Assembly (NCBI RefSeq): GCF_014639155.1 | Contig: NZ_BMFT01000001.1 | Span: 3,395,990 to 3,459,989 of the forward strand | Source: Paenibacillus segetis | GTDB taxonomy: Bacteria; Bacillota; Bacilli; Paenibacillales; Paenibacillaceae | Length of the DNA: 64,000 bases | Direction: 5' to 3' | Part shown: piece by piece, positions 1 to 9,720 of the stretch | Numbering within the stretch: position 1 is the first letter of the stretch | Layout: the number at the start of each line of letters is the position of its first letter | Program-made: the position numbers and the translations under genes | The notes under the pieces: model-generated | What the model was told of the DNA's origin: nothing | The model's input: only the letters and a program-made list of their open reading frames with translations | The model's database searches: none

Positions 1-365
1 GTAGATGTCATTTCAGCATTCCAATGGGCTTCGATCTGTGGAGCAATCTCCCTTAGTAATTTCAATACGGCCGGATCACCAAATTGGACCCCATCTACAC
101 CACAATCAGCGAGGCCCTTCACGTAATCAGGAAGCTTGGGTAGCAATTTGTTATCTACCAGGTTATTGATACTTACATATACCTTCGCCTCTCGGCCATG
201 TGCATAATCAACCGCTTTGGCAATTTCAGCAAGGGTGAAATCTCCGGGTAATCTCATTGCGAATTGCTCTTCACCAATTAGAACTGCATTAGCTCCAGAT
301 TCTAGATACAATTTCACTTCTGCCAAAGAACCTGCTGGGGCTAGAAGTTCCGTTTTGTTACTCAT
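1..365 (-). CDS. trhP1: U32-family tRNA hydroxylation protein, N-terminal part
   Basis: The gene is cut by the left edge; about 121 N-terminal codons are visible. The protein opens MSNKTELLAPAGS and continues with LYLESGANAVLIGEEQFAMR, the LLAPAG start and early (beta/alpha) pattern of peptidase U32 proteins. In Bacillus this position, just downstream of mltG, is held by yrrN/trhP1, which acts with trhP2 in prephenate-dependent 5-hydroxyuridine formation in tRNA. The assignment to trhP1 rather than another U32 paralogue comes from synteny (mltG 15 bp upstream). The catalytic region is outside the window. Confidence 0.75.
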   Translation of the reverse strand, partial: MSNKTELLAPAGSLAEVKLYLESGANAVLIGEEQFAMRLPGDFTLAEIAKAVDYAHGREAKVYVSINNLVDNKLLPKLPDYVKGLADCGVDGVQFGDPAVLKLLREIAPQIEAHWNAEMTS

Positions 366-380
366 AAATATACACCTCTG

Positions 381-1436
381 TCATTTAGCCATAGCCTTAC
401 TTTTCTCGATGTTCTTCAAATGTTCCTTATATGTCTTGGCAAATAGATGTTCACCACTGCCATCTTTCTTCGTTACATAGAATAGATACTCGGAAGACTC
501 CGGTTCAAGCGCTGCCTCGATCGATTTGAGACTAGGTGCAGCGATTGGTCCAGGTGGTAAACCCAAATAAAGATAGGTATTATATGGACTGTCCACTTTT
601 CTTAAGTCGGAGTTAAGAAGCCGCTCCTTCGGTTTACCGAGCAAATACTGTACCGTAGCATCAATTTCTAGCTTCATATTACCTGTAGCCAGACGATTAT
701 AAATAACTCCTGCTACAACTTTCCGTTCAGAATCAACAACAACTTCACGTTCCACTAATGAAGCTAGCGTCATAAGTTCATTCAGGGTTAATCCCCGCTG
801 CTTCAGTTTCTCCTGAAATTGTGGGATTTGATTTAGTCGTTTATCCATTTCATCTAACATACGCTGCACAATATCTGACTCAGTACTTCCTTTTACAAGC
901 TCATAAGTCTCAGGAAAAAGATAGCCTTCAAGACGATATGTCAGCTTCGGGTCATTCGGAATTTCTGGCAATAATGCACTATTCAAATCAGAAGGGCTCT
1001 TTGCCAATTGCAAAAAAGCATCCTTATCGACAATTCCCTCTTCAGCTAACTTGTCCGCCATTTGGGCCACCGTAAACCCTTCAGGAATCGTAAACTTGAT
1101 CATCTCTGCCTTTACAACATCACCACTGTTAAGCTTTTCAATAATTTGGTCATACGTTATCCCGGGTTGCATCTCATATACTCCGGCTTGAAAACGTGTT
1201 CCTTCGGATTTCAATTTCAAATAAGATACGAATAGAAAGGAATTTTTTATAAGTCCCTGCTCCTCCAGCAAATCAGCTATGCCACTCGTTCCTACTCCAG
1301 GCTCAATTGTAAATTTCACAAGCTGCTCTGATGTCTTAACTGGTTGCATTTGTTGATAGACGTAAGCTCCAGCAGCACCAACTCCCACCACAATAACCAG
1401 AACTATCGTCAATAGCCATTTCCATATCTTCTTCAA
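381..1436 (-). CDS. mltG: Endolytic murein transglycosylase MltG (YceG-like)
   Basis: 351 aa, normal length for the family. An N-terminal membrane anchor (about residues 7-27) is followed by a LysM-like part and the YceG lytic domain. The catalytic glutamate sits in TLASLVEREV (about residue 228), and NRLATGNMKLEIDATVQYLLG and the PYNTYLYLGLPPGPI block are typical. MltG cleaves nascent glycan strands at the outer face of the membrane and sets their length. It lies downstream of the two DUF1292 genes with a hairpin between them, so it may be expressed by read-through or from its own promoter. Confidence 0.93.
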   Translation of the reverse strand: MKKIWKWLLTIVLVIVVGVGAAGAYVYQQMQPVKTSEQLVKFTIEPGVGTSGIADLLEEQGLIKNSFLFVSYLKLKSEGTRFQAGVYEMQPGITYDQIIEKLNSGDVVKAEMIKFTIPEGFTVAQMADKLAEEGIVDKDAFLQLAKSPSDLNSALLPEIPNDPKLTYRLEGYLFPETYELVKGSTESDIVQRMLDEMDKRLNQIPQFQEKLKQRGLTLNELMTLASLVEREVVVDSERKVVAGVIYNRLATGNMKLEIDATVQYLLGKPKERLLNSDLRKVDSPYNTYLYLGLPPGPIAAPSLKSIEAALEPESSEYLFYVTKKDGSGEHLFAKTYKEHLKNIEKSKAMAK

Positions 1437-1456
1437 TATTTCAACCCCTTTGCAGC

Positions 1457-1479
1457 CAAAAAGGGCGGTTGTCCCGCCC
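1457..1479 (-). terminator. Hairpin terminator between DUF1292 gene and mltG
   Basis: On the minus strand GGGCGG and CCGCCC form a short GC-rich stem around a small loop, followed by TTTTT. It stands just after the DUF1292 gene and before mltG, so it may attenuate rather than end transcription. Confidence 0.65.
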
Positions 1480-1522
1480 CTCCCAGATTCATCTATAATA
1501 CTCTTCGAGAATTTTTCCTGAA

Positions 1523-1825
1523 TTATTCCGGGAAAGTTAGTTCATCGTACAATTCAGATACGTTCTCCCATTCATCATCATCATCAATCGTAACCAGCTC
1601 TAAAGTTCCTTCTAGAGAGGTTAAAATTCTGAAAATCTCAGGACCTTGAACTTCAGAGCGGTTCTCCGAAATAAGAACGGCGTAGGAATTCCCCGCCACA
1701 TCGAATTCCTTCTCAATCGTATAGTACGAAATTTGTCCCTGCTCATCCGATAGCTCAACAACAGGACCAAAAGAATCATGTACTCGCGAAGTCCAAATTA
1801 CTTTGTCTGCCGAGAAATCAGTCAT
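1523..1825 (-). CDS. DUF1292 family protein, second copy
   Basis: 100 aa. I take the start at MTDFSADKV because a GGGGAGGA ribosome site stands about 6-8 bp upstream; a longer reading to 1849 has no such site. The protein is acidic, with FDVAGNSYAVLI and an ELVTIDDDDEWENVSELYDEL ending like that of its upstream neighbour and of YrzB-type DUF1292 proteins. It overlaps the stop of the previous gene by 8 bp, so it is probably translationally coupled. Function unknown. Confidence 0.8.
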   Translation of the reverse strand: MTDFSADKVIWTSRVHDSFGPVVELSDEQGQISYYTIEKEFDVAGNSYAVLISENRSEVQGPEIFRILTSLEGTLELVTIDDDDEWENVSELYDELTFPE

Positions 1826-2132
1826 GATCTTCCTCCCCGTCGAACTCATCGATCAAGGTATTGAACGTCTCTTCAACGATCGCCCACTCTTCATCGCTGT
1901 CGATCGTGTACAACTTCAGATCATCGCCATCTTCCTCGTAACGGAATGCGTATACCTCTTCGCTATCCTCATCAACCTCATCAGCTTCAAGAGGAACGAC
2001 CATCATATACTTGGCGTCCGAACCGTCAACTTCGAATTTCATAATAACTTCGAATTCTTCTTCATTGCCCTCATCATCGGGGATATAAATAATTTCCGGT
2101 TCTTCTTCATTGCCGATACGATCTTTAGACAT
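1818..2132 (-). CDS. DUF1292 family protein, first copy (YrzB-like)
   Basis: 104 aa, strongly acidic. It shows the DUF1292 core (EEFEVIMKFEVDGSDAKYMMVVPL, then EEVYAFRYEEDGDDLKLYTI and a DEEWAIVEETF ending). It sits between ruvX and mltG as yrzB does in B. subtilis. It begins 12 bp after ruvX and overlaps the second DUF1292 gene, so all are probably one transcript. No biochemical role is established for the family. Confidence 0.85.
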   Translation of the reverse strand: MSKDRIGNEEEPEIIYIPDDEGNEEEFEVIMKFEVDGSDAKYMMVVPLEADEVDEDSEEVYAFRYEEDGDDLKLYTIDSDEEWAIVEETFNTLIDEFDGEEDHD

Positions 2133-2144
2133 GTGCGATCACCC

Positions 2145-2561
2145 TCACTTTTTACTCTTAGAGTCCATATAATTTTGTAAAATCAAGACCGCGGCAATTT
2201 TGTCCACGACCCCTTTACGCTTCTTCCGACTGACATCAGCTTCAATTAATGTTCGCTGAGCAGATACTGTTGTCAGACGTTCGTCCCACAGATGAACCGG
2301 TAACTTCAATCTAGTTCGCAGTTCCTCTGCAAAAGCCATACATATTTCCCCACGAGGACCGATGGTACCATTCATATTCTTAGGTAAACCAACAACGAGT
2401 TCTTCAACAGCGTATTGTTCCACTAGATTGGCAATACGCTCTAGTTCAGCACCTTCCCTTAAGCGATCAATAACCTCAACGCCTTGGGCGGTCCAACCTA
2501 AGTCATCGCTAACGGCCACACCAATTCTCCGGTCCCCATAGTCTAAACCCATTATTTTCAT
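2145..2561 (-). CDS. ruvX: Putative pre-16S rRNA nuclease / Holliday junction resolvase-like RuvX (YqgF)
   Basis: 138 aa, full length. The RNase H-like fold signature is seen at the N terminus (MGLDYGDRRIGVAVSD), with VVGLPKNMNGTIGPR in the middle and LWDERLTTVSAQ with its acidic residue near position 98. The family processes the 5' end of 16S rRNA; the resolvase name is historical. It follows ireB after 9 bp, in the usual ireB-ruvX-DUF1292 order. Confidence 0.93.
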   Translation of the reverse strand: MKIMGLDYGDRRIGVAVSDDLGWTAQGVEVIDRLREGAELERIANLVEQYAVEELVVGLPKNMNGTIGPRGEICMAFAEELRTRLKLPVHLWDERLTTVSAQRTLIEADVSRKKRKGVVDKIAAVLILQNYMDSKSKK

Positions 2562-2570
2562 GTTGCTCTC

Positions 2571-2831
2571 CTAACGGTGACCGGCCATATAGAATCTTAC
2601 CAGTTCCTCGATCAGCTCGTCACGCTCTTTCTTACGGACCAGGCTTCTCGCATTGTTGTGACGCGGAATATACGCCGGGTCACCTGATAATAAATAACCG
2701 ACAATCTGGTTAACAGGGTGGTAATCTTTCTCCTGTAATGCCCCATATACCGTAAGAAGAATTTCCTGCGCTGACGCTTCCTGTTCATCACCTTTGACGT
2801 TAAACTTGACCGTCTTATCCATGGAGTCCAT
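2571..2831 (-). CDS. ireB: IreB family regulatory phosphoprotein (UPF0297)
   Basis: 86 aa. The family pattern is clear: [53 protein letters not shown] and a C-terminal [15 protein letters not shown] helix. In Enterococcus IreB is a substrate of the PASTA kinase IreK and affects cephalosporin resistance; that role is known from the family and not visible here. A GAGG ribosome site lies 7 bp before the chosen ATG. It is the first gene of the ruvX cluster. Confidence 0.92.
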   Translation of the reverse strand: MDSMDKTVKFNVKGDEQEASAQEILLTVYGALQEKDYHPVNQIVGYLLSGDPAYIPRHNNARSLVRKKERDELIEELVRFYMAGHR

Positions 2832-2970
2832 GAAGACACCTCGCTTCTTGAGACATACACCTTCTTGGTCGCAGTTAATTTCCTCTTAACCTACCCATAC
2901 TATATCATATCTAGAGTTCGATAAGGAAATTTTCAGTTAATTTGCGGCCCTATATATGGAATTAAATACA

Positions 2971-5595
2971 TCAATTTTGTGAAGAAATCCATTGTTCTGC
3001 CAGTTTAAGGGCATCTGCAAGCTTACTTGCGTCCTTACCGCCAGCTTGAGCCATATCCGGACGACCACCGCCGCCACCGCCACATACTGCTGCTACTTCT
3101 TTAACCAATTTACCGGCATGAATACCACGTTTAACTTCCTCCCCCGGTACGGCGACAACAAAGTTCACTTTGTCCTCAGCAGTTGCTCCGAGTACTAGCA
3201 CTGCATCAGGAAGTTTAACTTTAAGTTCATCAGCAAGACTCCGTAGAGCCTCCATGCTATTAGCTTGAACCTGTGCCGCAAGCAACTTAGTATTGCCAAC
3301 ATTAACTACCTGGCTAGTTAATTCACCAGCTTCAATGACACTAAGCTTGCTTTGCAGAGACTCATTCTCCCGTCCCAAATCCTTCAACTGCTGATAGAGA
3401 GCTTCAATCCGCTTAGGAACATCATTCACATTGGACTTAAGCAATGCAGCTGATTGTTTGAGTGTCTCAAGTTGACCATCCATATACTGATAAGCACCAC
3501 GGCCGGTAACTGCTTCAATCCGGCGGACACCAGAGCCTATCCCGCTCTCGCTAACCAGTTTGAACAATCCAATTTCGGATGTATTGCTAACATGGCATCC
3601 ACCGCATAATTCCAAACTGTAGCCGCCAACTTGAACAACGCGTACAACGTCACCGTACTTTTCACCAAACAGAGCCATCGCACCCATTGCTTTCGCTTCG
3701 TCGATTGGTTTGTGCTCAATAATTACATCTAATGCATTCCATATCTGCTCATTCACACGGTGCTCAATCTCTGTGAGTTCTTCAGTAGAAATGCTACCAA
3801 GGTGTGAGAAGTCAAAACGAAGTCGCTGCGGGTCTACCAAAGAACCAGCCTGATTCACATGCTCTCCTAATGTTTCTTTGAGCGCTTTATGAAGCAAATG
3901 TGTCGCTGTATGGTTTTTCACAATACTTCCGCGAAGTTCCCGATTTACTTGAGCCGTTACTTCAGTATCTACACGCAATTCACCAGAAGTCATTGTCACT
4001 TGATGAACATGTTGACCATGTGGTGCTTTGAACATCCCTTCTACCTTCGCACTGCCTAATTCACTGGTAATTGTACCTTGATCGCTGACTTGACCACCAC
4101 TTTCTGCATAGAAAGGAGTTGTCTCCAGTATAACTTGTCCAGTTTCTCCGGCGGATAAAACATCCTTGAAAGTATCATCCACTACAATCGCTAGAATTTT
4201 TGTAGTTACATCAAGCTCATTATAACCAATGAATTCTGTTTTAGTCGTATAATCAGACAGAACCCCACCCTGGATTGCCATACTTGCACCTTTATGGCCA
4301 GCAGCACGTGCACGTTCACGTTGCTCCTCCATAGCTGCTTCAAAACCTTCCCGGTCTACCGTCATTCCATGCTCTAACGCAAAGTCTTCACTTAGGTCGA
4401 GCGGGAATCCATAGGTATCGTACAACTTGAATGTCTCAGCACCCGTAAGGACCGTGCGACCTTCTGCTTTGGCATCTGCACTGATCTGAGCTAGAATCGC
4501 TAATCCATCACTCAACGTTTCGTGGAAACGCTCTTCTTCCGTATGAATAACTTTCTCGATAAATTCACGCTTTGTAACGATGTCCGTGTAGTAGCTGCCC
4601 ATAATTTCGCCAACTGTTTCTACCAATTCATACATAAATGGCTTGCTTAGACCAAGTACCTTACCATAACGAACAGCACGGCGGAGCAATCGACGAATAA
4701 CGTAACCCCGTCCTTCGTTTGATGGCAATACACCATCAGCAACCGCGAAAGCAACCGTACGTACGTGATCCGCGATGACTTTCAATGCCACATCTACTTC
4801 TTCGCTTGTCCCATATTTCACACCAGCGATTTGAGCAGTTTTAGTGATGATCGGTTGGAATAAATCCGTATCAAAGTTAGAATTCACATCTTGCAGAATG
4901 GATGCAAAACGTTCTAGACCCGCGCCCGTATCGATATTCTTACTAGGAAGTGGAGTGAAGCTACCATCTTTATTATGATTAAATTGGGAGAATACTACAT
5001 TCCATACTTCCAGGAAGCGTTCATTTTCCCCACCTGTATAACACTCTGGATCGGAGAGATCACCATAGGCATCTCCACGGTCATAGAATATTTCTGTACA
5101 TGGTCCACATGGTCCTTCACCGATATCCCAGAAATTCTCCTCTAGCTTCACGATCCGCTCAGCCGGTAGACCAATCTTCTCGTTCCACAACTTGTACGCT
5201 TCTTCATCCTCAGGATATACCGTTACGGATAGACGCTCTGGATCAAAGCCGATCCATTCAGGTGACGTTAGAAACTCCCATGCCCAAGTAATTGCATCTT
5301 CTTTGAAATAATCACCGATGGAGAAGTTACCCAACATTTCAAAAAAAGTATGATGACGACGCGTTTTTCCCACGTTCTCGATATCATTTGTACGTATGCA
5401 TTTCTGAGAATTAGTGAGCCTTGGATTATCAGGTTTTACCCGGCCATCAAAATAAGCTTTCAGCGGAGCCATACCCGCATTGATCCATAGCAAAGAGGGA
5501 TCGTTATGCGGAACGAGCGATGCACTCGGCTCGATTTTGTGCCCTTTGCTGGCGAAGAACTGCAACCATTTTGAGCGTATTTCACTTGATTTCAT
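2971..5595 (-). CDS. alaS: Alanyl-tRNA synthetase
   Basis: 874 aa, normal size. The N-terminal class II catalytic core is present ([54 protein letters not shown]). The editing domain carries the zinc ligands HTATH (about residue 563) and CGGCH (about 665). The C-terminal DHHA1 domain ends in the glycine-rich [16 protein letters not shown]. It charges tRNA-Ala and removes mischarged Ser/Gly. A T-box leader lies upstream, and ireB starts 139 bp downstream. Confidence 0.98.
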   Translation of the reverse strand: MKSSEIRSKWLQFFASKGHKIEPSASLVPHNDPSLLWINAGMAPLKAYFDGRVKPDNPRLTNSQKCIRTNDIENVGKTRRHHTFFEMLGNFSIGDYFKEDAITWAWEFLTSPEWIGFDPERLSVTVYPEDEEAYKLWNEKIGLPAERIVKLEENFWDIGEGPCGPCTEIFYDRGDAYGDLSDPECYTGGENERFLEVWNVVFSQFNHNKDGSFTPLPSKNIDTGAGLERFASILQDVNSNFDTDLFQPIITKTAQIAGVKYGTSEEVDVALKVIADHVRTVAFAVADGVLPSNEGRGYVIRRLLRRAVRYGKVLGLSKPFMYELVETVGEIMGSYYTDIVTKREFIEKVIHTEEERFHETLSDGLAILAQISADAKAEGRTVLTGAETFKLYDTYGFPLDLSEDFALEHGMTVDREGFEAAMEEQRERARAAGHKGASMAIQGGVLSDYTTKTEFIGYNELDVTTKILAIVVDDTFKDVLSAGETGQVILETTPFYAESGGQVSDQGTITSELGSAKVEGMFKAPHGQHVHQVTMTSGELRVDTEVTAQVNRELRGSIVKNHTATHLLHKALKETLGEHVNQAGSLVDPQRLRFDFSHLGSISTEELTEIEHRVNEQIWNALDVIIEHKPIDEAKAMGAMALFGEKYGDVVRVVQVGGYSLELCGGCHVSNTSEIGLFKLVSESGIGSGVRRIEAVTGRGAYQYMDGQLETLKQSAALLKSNVNDVPKRIEALYQQLKDLGRENESLQSKLSVIEAGELTSQVVNVGNTKLLAAQVQANSMEALRSLADELKVKLPDAVLVLGATAEDKVNFVVAVPGEEVKRGIHAGKLVKEVAAVCGGGGGGRPDMAQAGGKDASKLADALKLAEQWISSQN

Positions 5596-5654
5596 ATAAG
5601 TTCCCCCTAGGTTTTTATGTGTTCGGCGCTAATAATGCTACCTCTATATAAAAG

Positions 5655-5945
5655 CACCGAAAAATAGAAAAAACGCCCCTGATCACAGGGACGATTAACT
5701 CGCGGTACCACCCTGGTTATCGCTCCTTCATCATTCTATTTAGAATGAGATGGACGATCGCCTTGTCCGGTTCGGTAACGGGAACCATCCGGTGAATTTG
5801 GACTCACACTCCGAAATTAGCTTTCCGCCCGGTCGATCATGGGGTCCTTTCAGCCAACGCGAATACTATTAGAATGCAGTAGATGCATTTCTTATTCGCG
5901 AAGGGACACCTTCTCTGGAAAAATCAAACGTGGACGTACTTCATT
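5655..5945 (-). promoter_or_regulatory. T-box riboswitch leader of alaS
   Basis: Reading leftward there is an AGAGAAGGTGTC stretch, a GCTGAAAGGACC box, and the diagnostic T-box sequence GGGTGGTACCGCG (about 5700-5714). It ends in a terminator stem (CGTCCCTGTGATCAGGGGCG then TTTTTT, about 5670-5694). Uncharged tRNA-Ala should pair with the T-box and favour the antiterminator. I could not place the specifier codon with certainty by eye. Confidence 0.9.
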
Positions 5946-6017
5946 TCATCACAGATTTACAACTATAGACAAATTAATTTAAGTATATAAGGCGAGTTTC
6001 CCGCTGTCAATGCGCTC

Positions 6018-7085
6018 CTACACCGTTTTACGCCGAACATAGTATGCATAGAAATGCTGGATGACCACTTTGCCAACGGCGAAAAAAGGAACCGCCAGAA
6101 TAAGTCCCACAATACCTGCAATTTCACCACCCATAAGCAATGCGAAAATAATGAGCATGGGATGAAGATTGAGACTTTTTCCCACCACCTGCGGGGAAAT
6201 GATATTACTTTCTACAAATTGGCAAATTGTATTTACAAGAGCAACGAGCAGCACCATTTTCCAAGAAATCGTAGTAGCCATGATCAGCCCAGGTGCTGCA
6301 CCAAGAAACGGTCCTAAATATGGAATGATGTTGCATAACGCAACAAATCCCGCCAACAGTAAGGCAAACTGCATACCAATAATCATATAGCCGATATAGG
6401 CAAGCACACCAATAATTACACAGACGAGGAGTTGACCGCGCACATAGTTCCCTAATGCTTCATCGATTTCCTTCAGTAACGTCACAATAGATTTCCGATG
6501 TGTACGTGGTAAATATTGAAATATGAGACGTTCAAATGCTTCAAAGTCTTTAAGCATATAGAAAATCAAAAATGGAATGATAAACGCATCGAATACAACC
6601 CCAATCGTTGTTCCGATATTATCCAGAAAACTGGTTATTCCACCTGCAAGCCGATGTTCGAATTGATAGAACCAATTATTCATTCCCATCCGAATGCTAC
6701 CCGGAAGTGCACTATTGTCAAAGCGGTTCAGCACTTGTTGGGTATGTATTGTCAACTCGGGCAAATGTTCTCCCAGCTCTTCAAGCTGCTCGATAAACAT
6801 GGGGATCACATTCATAAGAATGACCGACAAGCTAACTAGAAATACGGCATAAATAAGCAATACAGCAATCGTTCGCGGTACTTTCCGTCCAACCAGCATG
6901 CGAACGACCGGGTTCAGCACATAGGAAATAATCATCGCAATCACAAATGGAGCAAAAATCGCCTTCAGAAATCCATAGACCAGCCCCAACATGGGTCGAA
7001 TTAACCAAACAAAATAAAGAATAACTAATCCGAGCAGCAGCCAAATTCCATAGCGGAACAGCTTACTTTTATAAATGGGTTCCAC
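6018..7085 (-). CDS. AI-2E/YtvI-type membrane permease
   Basis: 355 aa from a GTG start, chosen because AAGGAGGG stands 7 bp upstream; the longer reading to 7109 has no ribosome site. It has about 7-8 hydrophobic segments, a soluble insert (residues about 90-160), and late motifs typical of the AI-2E transporter (PF01594) family: ALCNIIPYLGPFLGAAPG and ESNIISPQVVGKSLNLHPM. Family members include autoinducer-2 exporters and Na+/H+ antiporters, so the substrate cannot be told from sequence. It is transcribed towards alaS but separated from it by the T-box leader. Confidence 0.85.
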   Translation of the reverse strand: MEPIYKSKLFRYGIWLLLGLVILYFVWLIRPMLGLVYGFLKAIFAPFVIAMIISYVLNPVVRMLVGRKVPRTIAVLLIYAVFLVSLSVILMNVIPMFIEQLEELGEHLPELTIHTQQVLNRFDNSALPGSIRMGMNNWFYQFEHRLAGGITSFLDNIGTTIGVVFDAFIIPFLIFYMLKDFEAFERLIFQYLPRTHRKSIVTLLKEIDEALGNYVRGQLLVCVIIGVLAYIGYMIIGMQFALLLAGFVALCNIIPYLGPFLGAAPGLIMATTISWKMVLLVALVNTICQFVESNIISPQVVGKSLNLHPMLIIFALLMGGEIAGIVGLILAVPFFAVGKVVIQHFYAYYVRRKTV

Positions 7086-7197
7086 AAGGTATCCCTCCTT
7101 AGGGGTCAACTGGCTATGGATAAGTATGTGTAGGGAGGGAGAAAATTATTTTAGTTCATCGAGTTTCGTGTTACGAAAATTATACATGGACAGAAAA

Positions 7198-7233
7198 TAC
7201 CTCCAGTCCCCTTTTAACCAGGCTGGAGGTATG
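7198..7233 (-). terminator. Terminator after SLH gene
   Basis: ATACCTCCAG and CTGGAGGTAT form a perfect stem. On the minus strand it is followed by a short T-rich run (TATTTTC). It ends the SLH-domain gene that stops at 7306. Confidence 0.75.
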
Positions 7234-7305
7234 CTTGTGTAACGGTGTACTTCACTTAAGAAATTCAATTCATACAATCTAATAAATCATCATAATATCT
7301 ATAAA

Positions 7306-8532
7306 TCACATAGTAGCAGCAATAGAGAAACTTACCGTTTTATCTTCATTATTAATTAATACATTGATTGTATCTGTTCCAAGTTTGATTTGCTTAGAAG
7401 CTAGTGGACGCCCTGCCTCAACTTCGACACAAACAGCATCAAACCATCTATGAAATGCGATCGCATTATTCCCGAAAATCTCATTACAGAACATTTCGAT
7501 AGGTTCTTTGTTCCGTGCTAGCGTCCCTTCACGAAGCTGAACCGTGATACCGTAGGTATTGTAAGTTGGGTCAAGCCATAATGCCACTTCTTCTTTGGCC
7601 TTTGATTGCAGGACTGCTGTACGCTCTGCGGTATCCTTGTATAATCGCAAAGTAGTATCTAACATATCAAAATTAGTACCTCGTAATTTACCAGCTTCCA
7701 GCATCATATCATATGCATTCCACATTCTTTGGTCAGGGAATACAACGACTTTTTGTCCTCCACCTATTGTGGGAACATACCGTTGCAGACTACCAACTAC
7801 AGGCTTAACGCTAATACGCTTCGTCTTATCAGTCAGACGATTCAAAATAACAAGTGATTCTGCCCTTGTTACATATTGACCCACACCAAATTTGCCGTTG
7901 GGGTATCCTTCCATGATCCCTTTAACCAATGCTTCAGACATGAATTTTTGTTGACGCTCGGAAGCACTAGTCAAATCACCATAAGCTTGGGCCACAGAAT
8001 GACTAAAAGCCTCATCTTCCAAAAACTCAGTTTCTTGCAACACGTAAAATAACACCTCGGCCACATTTTCCCGAGTCATATTAGCCTGGAAATCCTCATA
8101 GCGATTCTTGTTCAGGAAATGGAGATCACTTGCCACATCAACATATGGCCTAGCCCAGTATCCTGTTTGAGCTGGTTTGAAATCGAAATACCGATAATCT
8201 TGCTTCAATATACTTTGATTCTCAACGCTCAATGAATCCAAAAAAGACTGGCGCCAGCTCCGTCCCTGATTCGAATGTTGGTCGCTGTACGACAAAATGA
8301 GCATTTTAATGAATTGATCAACGGTTACCGGTTCATTGGAACGGAAGGTTCCATCGGGGAACCCATCAAGTATACCTTGTTCAACCATACTCTCAATCGT
8401 GGTTTTTGCCCAATGCTGACTAATATCGCTAAATACTGGGGCTTTTGCCCCTTGAGCCTCCGGCGAAAGGCCGGTAAATATAGCCCCTCCAAGTAGAACG
8501 ACACATAGATAACAAAATATAGAACGTTTCAA
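7306..8532 (-). CDS. Secreted S-layer-homology (SLH) domain protein
   Basis: 408 aa from a TTG start with AGAGGAGG upstream. A signal peptide (KRSIFCYLCVVLLGGAIFTGLSP, cut near EAQGA) precedes SLH repeats: FSDISQHWAKTTIESMVEQG with GFPDGTFRSNEPVT, a degenerate middle one (YFDFKPAQTGYWARPYVD), and GIMEGYPNGKFGVGQYVTRAES. SLH modules bind pyruvylated secondary wall polymer. The C-terminal ~170 residues (from about KRYVPTIGGG) match nothing I recognise. It is a single-gene unit between terminators, so its role beyond wall attachment is unknown. Confidence 0.85.
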   Translation of the reverse strand: MKRSIFCYLCVVLLGGAIFTGLSPEAQGAKAPVFSDISQHWAKTTIESMVEQGILDGFPDGTFRSNEPVTVDQFIKMLILSYSDQHSNQGRSWRQSFLDSLSVENQSILKQDYRYFDFKPAQTGYWARPYVDVASDLHFLNKNRYEDFQANMTRENVAEVLFYVLQETEFLEDEAFSHSVAQAYGDLTSASERQQKFMSEALVKGIMEGYPNGKFGVGQYVTRAESLVILNRLTDKTKRISVKPVVGSLQRYVPTIGGGQKVVVFPDQRMWNAYDMMLEAGKLRGTNFDMLDTTLRLYKDTAERTAVLQSKAKEEVALWLDPTYNTYGITVQLREGTLARNKEPIEMFCNEIFGNNAIAFHRWFDAVCVEVEAGRPLASKQIKLGTDTINVLINNEDKTVSFSIAATM

Positions 8533-8888
8533 CCCTATTCCTCCTCTTAGACTAATTGATCAAGCCAGCTTCATGTCTTTATCTTCATAATGTTAATATG
8601 TAATTGTGCAAAAAAAGAAAAAGCAGGACAATCAATAGATAACCATACTTCTAAAGGCTTGTGAATAGGCCGATTGACCGCAACACATCGCGCCATTGCC
8701 ATGAGTAAAATAGCCTATTACTAATCTTGACTTAAGACTCTTTCACTAATGAAAACACATGACATAACAACTACAAATTATCGCTCTTCTTCAAGAAATG
8801 CCCTATTGAATCCAATGTTTAACGTAAGAAAAGCCTCTCTTCCAATGAGGAAGAAAGGCTTATAGCGACCTATGTATAAGGTCGAATC
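8533..8888. other. Intergenic stretch between SLH gene and zinc-ribbon gene
   Basis: About 355 bp, AT-rich, with no ORF that looks real on either strand. It should hold the SLH gene promoter and its strong AGAGGAGG ribosome site near 8538-8545. The rightmost part holds the terminator of the 8889-9101 gene. I see nothing else convincing. Confidence 0.6.
8831..8861 (-). terminator. Terminator after zinc-ribbon gene
   Basis: On the minus strand AAGCCTTTCTTCCT pairs with GGAAGAGAGGCTT around a small loop and is followed by TTTCTTA. It ends the PRC-barrel/zinc-ribbon pair. Confidence 0.8.
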
Positions 8889-9101
8889 CTATGAAGATGC
8901 GTGCATTTGCGGGAAGTCTTGCGGGATTTCCTCGCCAAAAAATAAATCATCCAAGGAGCTTAGTGTTCCGTCTTCTTCTACTTGATAGACGGACATTTTC
9001 TCACCATTTACTGTTAGTTCAATAAAGCACCCCCAGCAATAAAACTGATGGGAACCTATCTTACCAATATCCTTGGAGTTGCAGTTTGGACATTTCATCA
9101 T
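8889..9101 (-). CDS. Small zinc-ribbon protein
   Basis: 70 aa. Two knuckles, CPNCNSKDIG and YCWGCFIEL, form a four-cysteine zinc ribbon in the first half, followed by an acidic C-terminal half (EEDGTLSSLDDLFFGEE). It starts 11 bp after the PRC-barrel gene and precedes a terminator, so both are likely one transcript. Function not known. Confidence 0.75.
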   Translation of the reverse strand: MMKCPNCNSKDIGKIGSHQFYCWGCFIELTVNGEKMSVYQVEEDGTLSSLDDLFFGEEIPQDFPQMHASS

Positions 9102-9112
9102 ATAATTATCAC

Positions 9113-9637
9113 CTATCCATTAACAGAATTCATGGGCTTCTCAAGCATTTGCTCACTGAGAGGGGGTACCATGATTACATTTTCCCCTTTTGTCATACCT
9201 GATGTGTAAGGTAGCATTTTACGACCTTCCATCAGATCAGAGAAAAAACCGTCACTGATTTCAATCCCTGTAATTGTGTTGCCCAATTCATGGTTAAAAT
9301 AAACATCGGTGACGTGTCCTATCATGATTCCATCCGTAGTAAGTACGGAAAGTTCCTTCAACTTCCCGTTTCCAGACAAAAAAGTAAGTTGTATGTTCTC
9401 GGCTTCCAGTTTATGGACAGCCTGTTGATTACGAATCATCACAGCGTCTTCGCCGTAAGCGACAATATCATTCCAGAGCACCGCTTTGACACTGGAGGAG
9501 AACAGGGTCTTGCCCTCCAGTAGAATGCCCGTTATGGACCAATTCTCATTTAACATCATATCGAGGACTTTCCCAACCTGTTTGCCGCCTTCAACATCAA
9601 ATACGGCTAAACCAATCATCTCCTGCAATCTCATCAA
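9113..9637 (-). CDS. PRC-barrel domain protein (YrrD-like)
   Basis: 174 aa from a TTG start with GAGGAGGG 7 bp upstream. Two PRC-barrel repeats are seen: GLAVFDVEGGKQVGKVLDMMLNE with the following ITGILLEGK, and SVLTTDGIMIGHVTDVYFNHE with the following ITGIEISDGFFSDL. It corresponds in position to B. subtilis yrrD, close to iscS. PRC barrels bind RNA or proteins; the precise role is unknown. Confidence 0.8.
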   Translation of the reverse strand: MMRLQEMIGLAVFDVEGGKQVGKVLDMMLNENWSITGILLEGKTLFSSSVKAVLWNDIVAYGEDAVMIRNQQAVHKLEAENIQLTFLSGNGKLKELSVLTTDGIMIGHVTDVYFNHELGNTITGIEISDGFFSDLMEGRKMLPYTSGMTKGENVIMVPPLSEQMLEKPMNSVNG

Positions 9638-9720
9638 GGTGGGTCCCTCCTCATGGGCTGGTATTTCTAGATAAAACTAAACCATCCTCCCTTCGTAGTA
9701 GTAAATAAACAAACGCCCAG

